DNA of 64,000 nucleotides, taken from positions 62,001 through 126,000 of the forward strand of contig NZ_JAFKJN010000019.1 in assembly GCF_017305915.1 (NCBI RefSeq), written 5' to 3'. Below, piece after piece: positions 8,890-17,309 of the stretch. The notes beneath the pieces are model-generated. The model was not told where the DNA came from. It was given only the letters and a program-made list of their open reading frames with translations, and ran no database searches. The stretch is from Reyranella sp. (GTDB lineage: Bacteria > Pseudomonadota > Alphaproteobacteria > Reyranellales > Reyranellaceae). The translations under genes and the position numbers were made by a program. Position 1 is the first letter of the stretch. Every line of letters starts with the position of its first letter.

Positions 8890-9406
8890 GCGCCTCGCCC
8901 AGCCAGTGGGGCCACAGCCCCTTGCGGGCCTGGCGCGAGATCGATTCGAAGTGGGCGATCTTGGCGCTGGCGTCCTTGTCCCAGGGCGGCGGCGCCTCGA
9001 GGCCGAAGCCGTAGGCGAACCCGTCCTCGACCAGCCGCACCGCCAGGTCGTGCGGCTGCGCCTTGGAGCCCGCCGGCCATTCGGCCGTCACGGTGCACTG
9101 CGCCAGCGCGCGGCACTCGCGGTCGAAGGCGACCAGGCGGCAGGAGACCTTGTGCTCGGCCGAGGTCAGCATGTCCTCGAGCGCGGCGCGGGCGCGCATC
9201 GCCCCGACGCCCGGCTCGTTGCCGAGAGCCGGCGCCCGGATGCCCCACAGCTTGAGCGGCGGCTTGAGGTCGATGCCGGCCAGGGTGTCGCCGGATACGG
9301 CGTAGGCTGGGCCTTCCCAGATCTTGGGTAGCTGGCCGCAATTGGTCTGGGCGGCGGCCGGCACGGTTGCCAATAACAACCCGGCGAGGAACGCATGGGC
9401 TTTCAT
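8879..9406 (-). CDS. Secreted SNase-like (thermonuclease-fold) protein with degenerate active site
   Basis: 175 residues with a Sec signal peptide (cut near PAAA-QT). The segment YAVSGDTLAGIDLKPPLKLWGIRAPALGN near residue 36 (quoted in part: SGDTLAGI, KLWGIRAPALGN) aligns with the staphylococcal nuclease core, and DREC with LVEDGFAYGFG follow as in that fold. Several catalytic residues differ from the nuclease pattern: the R-L-x-G/V-D-x-P-E stretch reads K-L-W-G-I-R-A-P-A, so the calcium ligand and general base look lost. Likely a non-catalytic relative. It starts 3 bp after the PhyH-family gene, so the two are probably co-transcribed. Confidence 0.75.
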   Translation of the reverse strand: MKAHAFLAGLLLATVPAAAQTNCGQLPKIWEGPAYAVSGDTLAGIDLKPPLKLWGIRAPALGNEPGVGAMRARAALEDMLTSAEHKVSCRLVAFDRECRALAQCTVTAEWPAGSKAQPHDLAVRLVEDGFAYGFGLEAPPPWDKDASAKIAHFESISRQARKGLWPHWLGEAPKP

Positions 9407-9409
9407 GGC

Positions 9410-10549
9410 TCAGATGCTGAGATCGAGCAGGTTGTAGTCCGTGATGCCGGCCTTTGCCGCCGCGTCCCAGCGATAGGTCAGTCCTTCTCGCGCGTGCGGC
9501 TGATAGACGAACGGCGTCTCGTCCGGGAAGCGCTGGCGGCGGGCATCGATGCCGTAGCCGATCAGCCGCGCGCGCTCGCGGATGCGGTCGGCATCGTAGG
9601 TCGCCACCGCGTTGTGGATGCCGCCGGCCTTCACGCCCAGCACCGACCTGCGGCGATGGAAGCCGAAATTCACCGTCACCCGCCAGTTCGGGCTGGTGTT
9701 GGCGAACGAGCCGTGCAGCGCCTGGCGGTTGGTCATGGCGACGTCGCCCGGCGCGCAGATAATCGGCACCGCGTCGGGCAGCCGCTCGGTGCCAGCCTCG
9801 GCGACCAGCTCCGTGATGTCGATCCGGCCCCGCTTGTGGGAGCCCGGCACCACCCACACGCCGTTGGCGGCGGTGCAGCCATAGAGCTGGCCCATGAAGT
9901 TGAAGCCGTGGATGCCCTCGTCCCAGTCCGGGCTGTCCCAGTGCGTCGTGCCATCCTGATGCCACGCCACCGACGCGCCCTTGCCCGGCTCCTTGATCCA
10001 CAGCGCCTCGTTGAACGGCGCGAAGTCCGGGCCGTTGATCGCCGCCGCGACGCCGAGCAGGCCGGGATGGCCGTAGACCCTGAGCGACGCTTCGGAGAAC
10101 TGCAGCGAGCCCAGGATCAGGAACACGACCTCCTTCGGCAGGTTCGCAGCCGCTAACGGTTCGTGCATCTTGACCGGATGGCGGCCGTTGGCCGCCGAGG
10201 TGCCGCCCCACGGGTCGCTGAGCGGCCGCGCCCAGTACAGGTTCGGACCGGAGCAGCCCGCGCCCAGCGCCGGCCGGCCCTTGGCGTCGACCGGGGCGTC
10301 CTTCTCGACCGGCAGGCGGTCGAGGATGTCGTGCAGGTCGCGCTCGATGTCGCCGAGCTCGTCAGGCCTCAGCACGCCCTCGAACACATAGAAGCCGCAC
10401 CGCCAGTAGGCCTCGACGATCTCGGGGTGGAGCTCGCCCGCGGCCGTGAAGCGGATCGGCCCGCGGTTGCCCAGGCTGGCGGCGCGGCGCTCGCCGGCAC
10501 GCAGATACGCCTGCATGGCGGCCTCTTCCGGACCGTAGTCACCGTTCAT
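9410..10549 (-). CDS. Phytanoyl-CoA dioxygenase (PhyH) family protein
   Basis: Fe(II)/2-oxoglutarate oxygenase of the PhyH family, about 379 residues. The iron triad is clear: H197-x-D199 in VAWHQDGTTHW and H279 in NRQALHGSF, with R290 in SPNWRVTVNFGF as probable 2-oxoglutarate anchor. ATG 10549 is preceded by GGAGGAGCC; the longer frame to 10648 lacks a site. Family members hydroxylate CoA esters or small natural products, and the substrate here is unknown. It is followed after 3 bp by the SNase-like gene, an odd pairing that suggests one operon. Confidence 0.88.
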   Translation of the reverse strand: MNGDYGPEEAAMQAYLRAGERRAASLGNRGPIRFTAAGELHPEIVEAYWRCGFYVFEGVLRPDELGDIERDLHDILDRLPVEKDAPVDAKGRPALGAGCSGPNLYWARPLSDPWGGTSAANGRHPVKMHEPLAAANLPKEVVFLILGSLQFSEASLRVYGHPGLLGVAAAINGPDFAPFNEALWIKEPGKGASVAWHQDGTTHWDSPDWDEGIHGFNFMGQLYGCTAANGVWVVPGSHKRGRIDITELVAEAGTERLPDAVPIICAPGDVAMTNRQALHGSFANTSPNWRVTVNFGFHRRRSVLGVKAGGIHNAVATYDADRIRERARLIGYGIDARRQRFPDETPFVYQPHAREGLTYRWDAAAKAGITDYNLLDLSI

Positions 10550-10628
10550 TGTGGCTCCTCCGCCACAGGAGAATAGCTTAGCAGGCCCAGCGGGAACATT
10601 GGGCCAGCGAGCGGCGTTTTGAGAGCAA

Positions 10629-11093
10629 ATGACCGTCCCTTTCCGCACTTTCGCCCTGTTCGGAGCCGCCCTGGGGATGCTGGCCGCGGGCTACCTGCTT
10701 GCTCCGGCGCCGGGCGCGTCCAGGTCCCTGGCCGCGCCGGCAACCAAGGTCGTGCCGCCGGCGGCGCCCAAGCCGGAAACCACCCTGGTCGCCGGCCGGC
10801 CGCCGGTACCTCTGATGACCCCGGCGCGCCAGACCGCGACCGTGGAGCGGACGATCGATTCGTCGTCGAGCGACAAGCCGACGGTCGACTTGGGCACCTC
10901 CAGCACCAACCCGCCGGACCCCAACGACCCCAAGGATGACGGCAAGGCCAGGCAGGCCATCGAGTTCGACGGCTACAAGAACGTGCGCGGCCTGGTGAAG
11001 GGCCCCGACGGCAGCTGGCGCGGACGCGCCATGCGCGGGCGGACCGAGATCGCGGTGAGGGTCGATGCGAGCGGCAGCGTCTCAGCGGAGTGA
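10629..11093 (+). CDS. Small secreted or membrane-anchored hypothetical protein
   Basis: 154 residues that I do not recognise. An N-terminal hydrophobic segment (residues 8-30) looks like a signal peptide or anchor. A Pro/Ala-rich linker and a low-complexity stretch (SSSSDKPTVDLGTSSTNPPD) lead into a compact C-terminal part, FDGYKNVRGLVKGPDGSWRG followed by a strand-rich tail. That part resembles a small beta-fold repeat of the type that binds at the envelope, without a named family. The next small gene begins 11 bp after its stop, so the two probably form an operon. Confidence 0.6.
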   Translation: MTVPFRTFALFGAALGMLAAGYLLAPAPGASRSLAAPATKVVPPAAPKPETTLVAGRPPVPLMTPARQTATVERTIDSSSSDKPTVDLGTSSTNPPDPNDPKDDGKARQAIEFDGYKNVRGLVKGPDGSWRGRAMRGRTEIAVRVDASGSVSAE

Positions 11094-11104
11094 GGGAGAG
11101 TCCG

Positions 11105-11359
11105 ATGTCCGACTATGATCCCAATCGCACAACTGTCGTCACCAGCAACGGCGGCCTGTACTTCGTCGTCGGCATGCTCGTGGTCGCCGTCCTGATCGGC
11201 GCCTACATCCTGATGGGCACGCCGGGCCTGCACACCCAGGTCGCCAACGCGCCGGCGGGCGGCGGCCAGAACGTCGATATCACGGTGCAGCAACCGGCCA
11301 ACCCGGCGCCTGCGACGCCGGCAGCCCCGGCCCGGCCCGAGCGCGCTACTCCACGCTGA
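11105..11359 (+). CDS. Small single-pass membrane protein, hypothetical
   Basis: 84 residues. Residues about 17-38 form one membrane helix (GLYFVVGMLVVAVLIGAYIL), followed by a Pro/Ala-rich tail that is probably periplasmic. ATG 11105 follows GGGAGAG; a GTG at 11090 overlaps the previous stop and is less likely. Membrane-tethered proline-rich tails of this sort are common in alphaproteobacteria, with no known function. Its 3' end overlaps the convergent DppA-type gene by 14 bp. Confidence 0.6.
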   Translation: MSDYDPNRTTVVTSNGGLYFVVGMLVVAVLIGAYILMGTPGLHTQVANAPAGGGQNVDITVQQPANPAPATPAAPARPERATPR

Positions 11360-12941
11360 CCGAAGTCAGGTCGACGAACCACGACTGCGGCGACACGAAC
11401 CCCTTCACCTTCTTGCTGAAGGCGCGGGGGTTCAGGTCGTGGACGATGAACAGCCACGGCGGGTTGTCGACGATCCGCTGATGGGCGGCCGCGAAGTACT
11501 TGAGGGCCGTCGCATCGTCGCTCGCCTCGGCGAGCTTGCCGAACGCCTCCTCGAATTGGTCGTCCGACCACTGCTCGAAGTTGAAGCCGTTGGGTGAGAA
11601 GTTGGCCTTGGCGAAGTAGCGGAACATCGCGCCGGGATCGCTCGACGGCGACGACACGTTGAGCGCCATCGCGCCATTGAGCGAGGGGCTGTCCGGCGTG
11701 GCGCGGCCGGCAGTCAGCAGCACCTGCCATTCCACCGCCTCCACCTTCACGTCGACGTTGCAGGCCTGCTTGAGGTTCTCCTGCAGCGCCTCGTTCATCG
11801 GCAGCGGCAGCATCTGGCCCGAGCCCGAGGTCGAGATCATGACCTTGAACGAGAGAGGCTTCTTGTCGGAGTAGCCGGCCTCGGCCAGCAGCTTCTTTCC
11901 CTTGGCCGGATCGAAGGTGTAGCGGTTCTCGGGATTGCCGAAGGCCGGGTCGCCGGGCTTCAGCCAGCCGACCGACGGCTCGGCGGTGCCGTTGAGCAAC
12001 GCCACGATGGCGTTGCGGTCGATGCAGTAGTTCAGCGCCTGGCGCACGCGCACGTCCTTCACCGGGCTGTCCTTGGCCGCCATGTTGAGCAGCCACGGCC
12101 AGACGTGCGGATAGGAGCCGGTCGAGATCACGAATCCCGCCTGCTTGAGCGACGGGATGCCGTCAGGCGGCGGCACCTCGATCCAGTCGGCCTGGCCCGA
12201 GCGCAGCGCGGCGAGCCGCGTGTTGGCCTCGGGGATCGGCATCAGGATGACCTTGTCGACCTTGGCCTTGCGACCCGCGTCCCAGTAGGCGTCGTTCCGC
12301 ACCAGGGTCACGGACTGGCGCGGCACGATCGCGGAGATCTTGAAGGGGCCGGTGCCGGCAGGACCGAGCGCCGCCGCCTTGCCCCAGTCCTTGCCGCCCT
12401 TCTCGAACGAGGCCGGCGAGGTGAACAGCAGGTACGGCACCATCCACTGGAAGAACGAGGCGACCACGGTGGTGGTCATCGACACGGTGTGGTCGTCGAT
12501 CTTCTTCCAGCTCACCAGCAGCGGCAGGCGGGCGCGGCTGATGCCGGCAGCCGGCGGCTCGAACTGCGGCGCATCCTTGTTGAAGAAGCGATCGAGGTTC
12601 CAGACCACGGCATCGGCGTTGAAGTCGGTCCCGTCGTGGAATTTCACATCTTTGCGCAGGTGAAAGATCCAGGTTTTCTTGTCGTCGGGCGCCTGCTCCC
12701 ACTTCTCGGCGAGATGCGGCACCAGCTTGACCGGTCCGGTGGTCGTGAGATCGAAGCCGATCAGGCCCTGGAAGATCGGAAAGCCCAGGAAGCGCATGCC
12801 CTCGAAGCCGTTGTTGGGCATGCCCGAGGTCGTCGGGATGTCCGACGCCGTCATGGCGATGCGCAGCGCCTTTTCCTGAGCCAGTGCGGGTGACGCGCCC
12901 AGCACGCAGGCAGCCAATAAGGTCAACAGACGGCGTTTCAT
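11346..12941 (-). CDS. ABC transporter substrate-binding protein, DppA/OppA (family 5) type
   Basis: 531-residue periplasmic peptide/nickel/opine-class binding protein. Signal peptide MKRRLLTLLAACVLGASPALA, cut before QEKALR. Family 5 marks: FQGLIGFDLTT near residue 56, LAEKWEQAPDDKKTWIFHLRKDVKFHDG near 90 (the classic W-x-F-x-L-R-x-x-V-K-F-x-D-G motif), and VRQALNYCIDRNAIV near 290. ATG 12941 is preceded by GGAGGGG. It stands alone: no DppBCDF genes flank it, so membrane partners must be encoded elsewhere. Ligand unknown. Confidence 0.9.
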   Translation of the reverse strand: MKRRLLTLLAACVLGASPALAQEKALRIAMTASDIPTTSGMPNNGFEGMRFLGFPIFQGLIGFDLTTTGPVKLVPHLAEKWEQAPDDKKTWIFHLRKDVKFHDGTDFNADAVVWNLDRFFNKDAPQFEPPAAGISRARLPLLVSWKKIDDHTVSMTTTVVASFFQWMVPYLLFTSPASFEKGGKDWGKAAALGPAGTGPFKISAIVPRQSVTLVRNDAYWDAGRKAKVDKVILMPIPEANTRLAALRSGQADWIEVPPPDGIPSLKQAGFVISTGSYPHVWPWLLNMAAKDSPVKDVRVRQALNYCIDRNAIVALLNGTAEPSVGWLKPGDPAFGNPENRYTFDPAKGKKLLAEAGYSDKKPLSFKVMISTSGSGQMLPLPMNEALQENLKQACNVDVKVEAVEWQVLLTAGRATPDSPSLNGAMALNVSSPSSDPGAMFRYFAKANFSPNGFNFEQWSDDQFEEAFGKLAEASDDATALKYFAAAHQRIVDNPPWLFIVHDLNPRAFSKKVKGFVSPQSWFVDLTSVSVE

Positions 12942-12988
12942 GCAACCCCTCCACTTCGCGGGAGAGCGATGCAAGACGCGGGCCTATT

Positions 12989-13064
12989 TGTCGTCCTGAG
13001 CGCAGCGAAGAACCTCATCGCCACTTGTCGCCGGCATGAGATCCTTCGCTTCGCTCAGGATGAC
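12989..13064. repeat. Extragenic palindromic repeat, TCCTGAGCG family (copy 1)
   Basis: Two inverted arms of about 30 bp. The left reads TGTCGTCCTGAGCGCAGCGA from 12989; the complement of the right reads TGTCATCCTGAGCGAAGCGA. The same core occurs at 60942-61031. Its right arm supplies the last two codons and the TGA of the phosphotransferase gene ending at 13055. Confidence 0.85.
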
Positions 13065-13897
13065 AAAAGCTTCTCGAAGCGGCGCAAGTATTCGCGAGCA
13101 TGCGCCTGGTAGTCGATGCCGGGCGTCTTGAGATGGATGTCCGACACCATCGCCCACAGCGCCTCGCGCAGGGCGCTGGCAGCCTTCATGGCGGCGAAGG
13201 CGTCCTTCAGCCCGGGATCGACGGACGCGCCGAAGTAGGCCGCCAGCAACCGCTCATCCTGCGCGGCATCGAACTCGCCGTTGGACGAGAGGTTGGCGAG
13301 ATCGAACATCGGCGTGCCGAAGGCGCCGTACTCCCAGTCGATCAGCCACAGCCGCTTGCCGTCGTCCATGAAGTTGCCGGGCAGCAGGTCGTGATGGCCG
13401 AACACGATCGGCAGCGGCACCTGGCGATGCTCGAGCGCATCGGCCAGCGCGAGGTACTTCGCATCGGCATTCGCCGAGCGCACGTAGTCGCGGATCACGT
13501 GGAACACCCAGAACATGTTGGACGGCCCCTGCAGCTTGCGGCCGACCTCGCGATGGCAGGTCTTCAGCAGAGGCACGAGACGGTCGAGGTTCTCGCGCAT
13601 GTCCGCCTCGTCGAAGGTGCGGCCATCGATGAAGCGCAGCACGGTGATGGCCGGCTCGACATGCACGACCTCGGGCGACAGGCCGGCCTCGAAGGCGGCG
13701 CGCGACGCCGCCCGCTCGCGGTCGCGGAAGACGTGATGCACCGGGATGTCGCCGCCGCAGCGCACGACGAATTTCTCGCCGCGATCCTCGGCCACGAAAG
13801 AGAGGTTGGTGAGGCCGCCCTCGAGCGGCGCCAGGGAAACCCTGCCTCGCCAGCATGACAGGCGTGCGATCCTGTCGAGAAGAGCGTCATCGGCCAT
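13055..13897 (-). CDS. Choline/ethanolamine-kinase-like phosphotransferase (APH fold)
   Basis: 280 residues of the aminoglycoside-phosphotransferase/LicA fold. GGLTNLSFVA near residue 27 is the nucleotide loop; FGHHDLLPGNFM near 165 carries the catalytic H-x-D-x-x-x-x-N; WLIDWEYG near 182 is the metal-binding IDWEY seen in choline kinases. It probably phosphorylates choline, a related amino alcohol or a sugar in the cytoplasm. No Shine-Dalgarno is seen; TAGCAT ends 5 nt before the ATG, so the mRNA may be leaderless. The stop codon lies inside the palindromic repeat at 12989-13064. Divergent from the ThDP enzyme, with 40 bp between starts. Confidence 0.85.
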   Translation of the reverse strand: MADDALLDRIARLSCWRGRVSLAPLEGGLTNLSFVAEDRGEKFVVRCGGDIPVHHVFRDRERAASRAAFEAGLSPEVVHVEPAITVLRFIDGRTFDEADMRENLDRLVPLLKTCHREVGRKLQGPSNMFWVFHVIRDYVRSANADAKYLALADALEHRQVPLPIVFGHHDLLPGNFMDDGKRLWLIDWEYGAFGTPMFDLANLSSNGEFDAAQDERLLAAYFGASVDPGLKDAFAAMKAASALREALWAMVSDIHLKTPGIDYQAHAREYLRRFEKLLSS

Positions 13898-13937
13898 ACG
13901 CTATGCTAGCGTGGAGATCTTCTGGGAGGAAACGACG

Positions 13938-15632
13938 ATGCCCGACGCGCCCATCTCCAATAGAGGCGTCACCAACACCATCGCCGGCCGCGACGCGTTC
14001 CTGCGCGTGCTGAGCGATGAGGGCGTGGTGAAGATGTTCGGCAATCCCGGCACCACCGAGCTGCCGATCATGCACGCCCTCTCCTCGGCGCCCGAGATGG
14101 GCTATGTGCTCGGCCTGCAGGAGGCCGTGGTGATCGCCATGGCCGACGGCTACGCCCGCGCCTCGGGCAGACTGGTGTCGTGCAACGTCCATGTCGCGCC
14201 TGGCCTCGGCAACGCCATCGGCTCGATCTACACCTCCCTGATGTCGGGCACGGCGATGATCGTCACCGCCGGCCAGCAGGAGCAGGGCCACGGCCTCACC
14301 GAGCCCCTGCTCTACGCACCATTGGTGCCGATCGCCCAGCCGGTCGTGAAATGGGCGGTCGAGGTCAACCGCATCGAGGACCTGCCGCGCATCCTGCGCC
14401 GTGCCGCCAAGGTCGCGACCACCGCGCCGACCGGGCCGGTGTTCATCTCCCTGCCTGGCGACATCCTGAACAACGAGGCGGCGATCGACATGGGCGCCAC
14501 GACCCGCGTCGACACTGCCGTGCGGCCGAGCGATGCCGCGATCGAGCAGCTCGCCAGGCGCCTGCTGTCGGCCAGGAACCCCGTCATGCTGGCCGGCCAC
14601 GAGATCGTGACGTCGGACGCCTTCGCCGAGGCGGCCGAGCTGGCTGAGACGCTGGGCGTGCCGGTGTGGCACCAGACGGTCGGCCACGGCGCGCACTTCC
14701 CGAGCGAGCATCCCTGCTACCTGGGCGCCCTCAACCGCGACCAGAAGCGGGTGCGCGGCATCCTGGCGGAGCACGACCTGATGCTGTGCGTCGGCGCCGA
14801 CGTGCTGCAGATGTCGGTGTGGAGCGAGGTCGAGCCGCTGCCCGAGACCACCAAGGTGGCGATGATCGGCTTACGCGACTGGGAGATGGGCAAGAACTTC
14901 CCGGCCGAGATCGCGCTGCGCGCCGACGTCAAGGAGACGCTGAAGGCGCTGATCCCGGCGCTGAAGGCACTGGGCGGCACGGCGCTGGCCCAGAAGGCGC
15001 AAAGAATGCGCGCTGCGCTCGAGTCGAGGAACTGGAGCGCGCAGCGGGCGCAGCGGCTGGGCACGCTGCAGGCGCCCAAGGCCGGCGAGCCGCTGCCGGC
15101 GGACTGGGTGATGGCGCGCATCGCCGAGGCGATGCCGAAGGACGGCATCCTGGTCGAGGAAGGCCTGACCAGCGCCACGACGCTGCCCGCCTTCTACCCC
15201 TACCGCGACCGCAAGAGCTTCTTCGGCAATGTCAGCGGCGGCATCGGCTGGGGCATCGCGGCGGCGGTCGGCGTGCAGATCGCTGAGCCGACGCGCCGGG
15301 TGTTCGCGGTGATCGGCGACGGCAGCGCGATGTACTCCATCACCGCGCTGTGGAGCGCCGCCAACCAGAAGCTGCCGGTGATCTTCCTGATCATGAACAA
15401 CGAGGGCTATCAGATCCTCAAGAACCGGCTGAAGCTGTTCCACGGCAACGACGCGCCGATCGGCATGGACTTCAACGATCCGCCGATGAACGTGACCAAG
15501 ATCGCCGAAGGCTTCGGCGTCACGGCTGAGCGCGTCGATTCGGCCGAAGGCTTCAACGCCGCGATGAAGCGCGCGCTCGCGAAGACCGATGGCCCCACCC
15601 TGCTCGAGGTCATGGTGAAGAAGGTCGGCTAG
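13938..15632 (+). CDS. Thiamine-diphosphate-dependent enzyme, benzoylformate decarboxylase-like
   Basis: 564 residues with the three domains of the 2-oxoacid decarboxylase/acetolactate synthase family. The ThDP-activating glutamate is E62 in LGLQEAVVIAMADGYARAS; FGNPGTTELP near residue 34 is typical of the BFD branch; the C-terminal ThDP/Mg motif is IGDGSAMYS...NNEGYQI. ATG 13938 follows GGGAGGAAA. Substrate is inferred only by family: an aromatic or other 2-oxoacid; oxalyl-CoA decarboxylase or other relatives are possible. No FAD-related clue is seen. Downstream enoyl-CoA hydratase is convergent, so no operon link. Confidence 0.87.
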   Translation: MPDAPISNRGVTNTIAGRDAFLRVLSDEGVVKMFGNPGTTELPIMHALSSAPEMGYVLGLQEAVVIAMADGYARASGRLVSCNVHVAPGLGNAIGSIYTSLMSGTAMIVTAGQQEQGHGLTEPLLYAPLVPIAQPVVKWAVEVNRIEDLPRILRRAAKVATTAPTGPVFISLPGDILNNEAAIDMGATTRVDTAVRPSDAAIEQLARRLLSARNPVMLAGHEIVTSDAFAEAAELAETLGVPVWHQTVGHGAHFPSEHPCYLGALNRDQKRVRGILAEHDLMLCVGADVLQMSVWSEVEPLPETTKVAMIGLRDWEMGKNFPAEIALRADVKETLKALIPALKALGGTALAQKAQRMRAALESRNWSAQRAQRLGTLQAPKAGEPLPADWVMARIAEAMPKDGILVEEGLTSATTLPAFYPYRDRKSFFGNVSGGIGWGIAAAVGVQIAEPTRRVFAVIGDGSAMYSITALWSAANQKLPVIFLIMNNEGYQILKNRLKLFHGNDAPIGMDFNDPPMNVTKIAEGFGVTAERVDSAEGFNAAMKRALAKTDGPTLLEVMVKKVG

Positions 15633-15663
15633 AGCGTGATGAGTTGAGTCCGAGTCGGAAATT

Positions 15664-15720
15664 CCTCTCCATTCATATGGGGAGGCGTCGGCGTCTTACG
15701 CCGACGGAGGGGTCATGAGC
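15664..15720 (+). repeat. Single unit of the GGGGAGG / GTCGGCG hairpin repeat
   Basis: One copy of the repeat seen doubled at 61831-61961. CCTCTCCAT pairs with ATGGGGAGG (15664-15685), then GTCGGCG (15687-15693) pairs with CGCCGAC (15699-15705), then GGAGGGGTCATGAGC (15706-15720). It sits between the convergent ThDP-enzyme and enoyl-CoA hydratase genes. Confidence 0.85.
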
Positions 15721-15776
15721 ACCGCTCGAGCGCAACAGACCCGCGGTCTATCACCCGCTGACATCGGACGGTCGTT

Positions 15777-16625
15777 TCAGTCGGCCGCCTTCTCGTGCTT
15801 CTTGATCGCCGGCATCAGGCCGGTCGGATCGACCAGCCTGCCATGCGCGATCATGTTGTGGGCGTGCGCCAGGTGATGCAGCGCGAACGAGGTCTGCATC
15901 GCGTTGAGCCGGCCCTGCGCATCCTGCGCCGCGTTCACCGCCTGCTTGACGAGCTTGAGCGCGAACAGCGGCTTCTGGGCGATGCGCTCGGCCATGGCTG
16001 TTCCGAAGCTCTCGAGCTCGGCGCGCGGCACGACGTGGTTGACCATGCCGAGCCGATGCGCCTCCTCGGCCTTGATCCAGTCGGCGGTGAACAGGAACTC
16101 CTTGGCCTTGCGCACGCCGAGCTCCCAGGGATGGGCGAAGAACTCCGCGCCGCCGACGCCCATCGCCACGGTGTGGTCGAGGAACTCGGCATCGTCGGCC
16201 GCCACGATCAGGTCACAGGGCCAGATCAGCATCAGGCCGCCGGCGATCACCTTGCCCTGCACCAGCGCCAGGGTCGGCTTGGGGATGTTGCGCCAGCGCT
16301 CGCAGAAGCCGACATAGATCTCCTGCTCGCGGGCATACTGCGCCTCGGCGCCGGGCTTGCCGAAACCGGACCAGGTGCCGACGGTGTCGTGCTTGCGCAT
16401 GTTGCCGTGGCCGTCGACCTCGCGCAGGTCGTGGCCCGAGGAGAAGTGCGGGCCGTTGGCGCTGAGCACGATCACTTTCACGGCATCGTCCTGCGCGGCG
16501 CGGTCGAAGGCATCGTTGAGCGCATAGAGGAGCGCGGTGTCCTGGGCGTTCCGCGTCTCCGCCCGGTTCAGCACGATGCGGGCGATGCCCGACGGCAGGG
16601 CCTCGTAAAGGATGGGGTCGGCCAT
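15777..16625 (-). CDS. Enoyl-CoA hydratase/isomerase family protein
   Basis: 282-residue crotonase-fold enzyme of acyl-CoA metabolism. Start ATG 16625 follows GGGAGAAA; the frame is open further upstream but without signals. Visible marks: IARIVLNRAETRNAQD near residue 14, FSSGHDLREVDG near 62 (oxyanion-hole and CoA region), and GKVIAGGLMLIWPCDLIVA near 117. An insert between residues 72 and 105 is longer than in classical enoyl-CoA hydratases. The first glutamate of the hydratase pair is not obvious, so it may catalyse another crotonase-type reaction. Confidence 0.9.
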   Translation of the reverse strand: MADPILYEALPSGIARIVLNRAETRNAQDTALLYALNDAFDRAAQDDAVKVIVLSANGPHFSSGHDLREVDGHGNMRKHDTVGTWSGFGKPGAEAQYAREQEIYVGFCERWRNIPKPTLALVQGKVIAGGLMLIWPCDLIVAADDAEFLDHTVAMGVGGAEFFAHPWELGVRKAKEFLFTADWIKAEEAHRLGMVNHVVPRAELESFGTAMAERIAQKPLFALKLVKQAVNAAQDAQGRLNAMQTSFALHHLAHAHNMIAHGRLVDPTGLMPAIKKHEKAAD

Positions 16626-16740
16626 GGCGTTTCTCCCGCTGGTTGGCGGACGAGGATAACAAAATTGGGACATCGGCGGCGGTCCCTTGATCGGCCGGCC
16701 GCAGGTCACACATCGCCGGCGAGATCTGACGGACCCTCGA

Positions 16741-16836
16741 ATGACCTGGTTCAAATACTTCGACACGCTGGCGGCGACGCTCGGCATCGGCTGCCTGATC
16801 GGCCTCGCCCTGTCGGCTGTGATCATATATCTCTGA
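16741..16836 (+). CDS. Possible 31-residue membrane peptide
   Basis: A short open frame, MTWFKYFDTLAATLGIGCLI continuing to IIYL and a TGA. Almost the whole chain after residue 9 is hydrophobic, as in small membrane peptides. GACGGA lies 7 nt upstream as a weak ribosome site. A small GC dyad followed by TTTTT comes right after the stop (16839-16854), which would suit a terminator. No coding statistics can be taken from something this short, so it is only a candidate. Confidence 0.35.
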   Translation: MTWFKYFDTLAATLGIGCLIGLALSAVIIYL

Positions 16837-17309
16837 TCGGCGCCGCGCCTTTTTCTTCGACCTGAAAAGAAAATCCTGCCGCCGACCAGGCCGCGATTGT
16901 CCGGCAATACGCGATGCTGGGCTCGTGTGACGCCGAATTGCGCGCAGCGGCGACGTCATTACGGGCAATGGAAGAGGATTCCACGCCTGTAAATGGCCGC
17001 GTTTTCGCGCGGCCATTGCCCATAATGGGTCGGCGAGGCGGGTCGGCCCTATGTTGCGGCATGTTCGGACACGACACCCGCAGACAGCCCGGCGCAATTC
17101 ACGCAACTAGCGCTGCTGCGCACCCCATTCCGTGCGGTCGCTCTGAGGGGGTTAGCGCAGTTTCCGAGGTTTCCGCTACCCCCTCCCAGCGCTCCGAGCG
17201 AGTTGGCGCAGTTAGCGCTAGTGCGCTACCACCGCAGAAGGCCATCGGCTCGGCCGCACGCAGCGCTCGGTGCTGCGTGCGGCCAGCCGTCGCCGATGAC
17301 GGCGACTTG
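16837..17309. other. Gene-poor gap with mutually exclusive inverted repeats
   Basis: No convincing gene. It starts with an AT-rich dyad (TTTTCTT...AAGAAAA, 16851-16873). The outer pair 16957-16971 and 17013-17027 matches in 14 of 15 bases; the inner pair AATGGCCGCG (16992-17001) and CGCGGCCATT (17008-17017) is perfect. Both use 17013-17017, so the hairpins cannot form together. A 13-bp hairpin follows at 17252-17284. Confidence 0.6.
17252..17284 (-). terminator. Strong hairpin after the sugar-binding-protein gene
   Basis: GGCCGCACGCAGC (17252-17264) pairs perfectly over 13 bp with 17272-17284 around a 7-nt loop. It begins 25 bp past the minus-strand stop at 17310. No U-run follows, so it may stabilise the mRNA end rather than terminate on its own. 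Confidence 0.5.
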
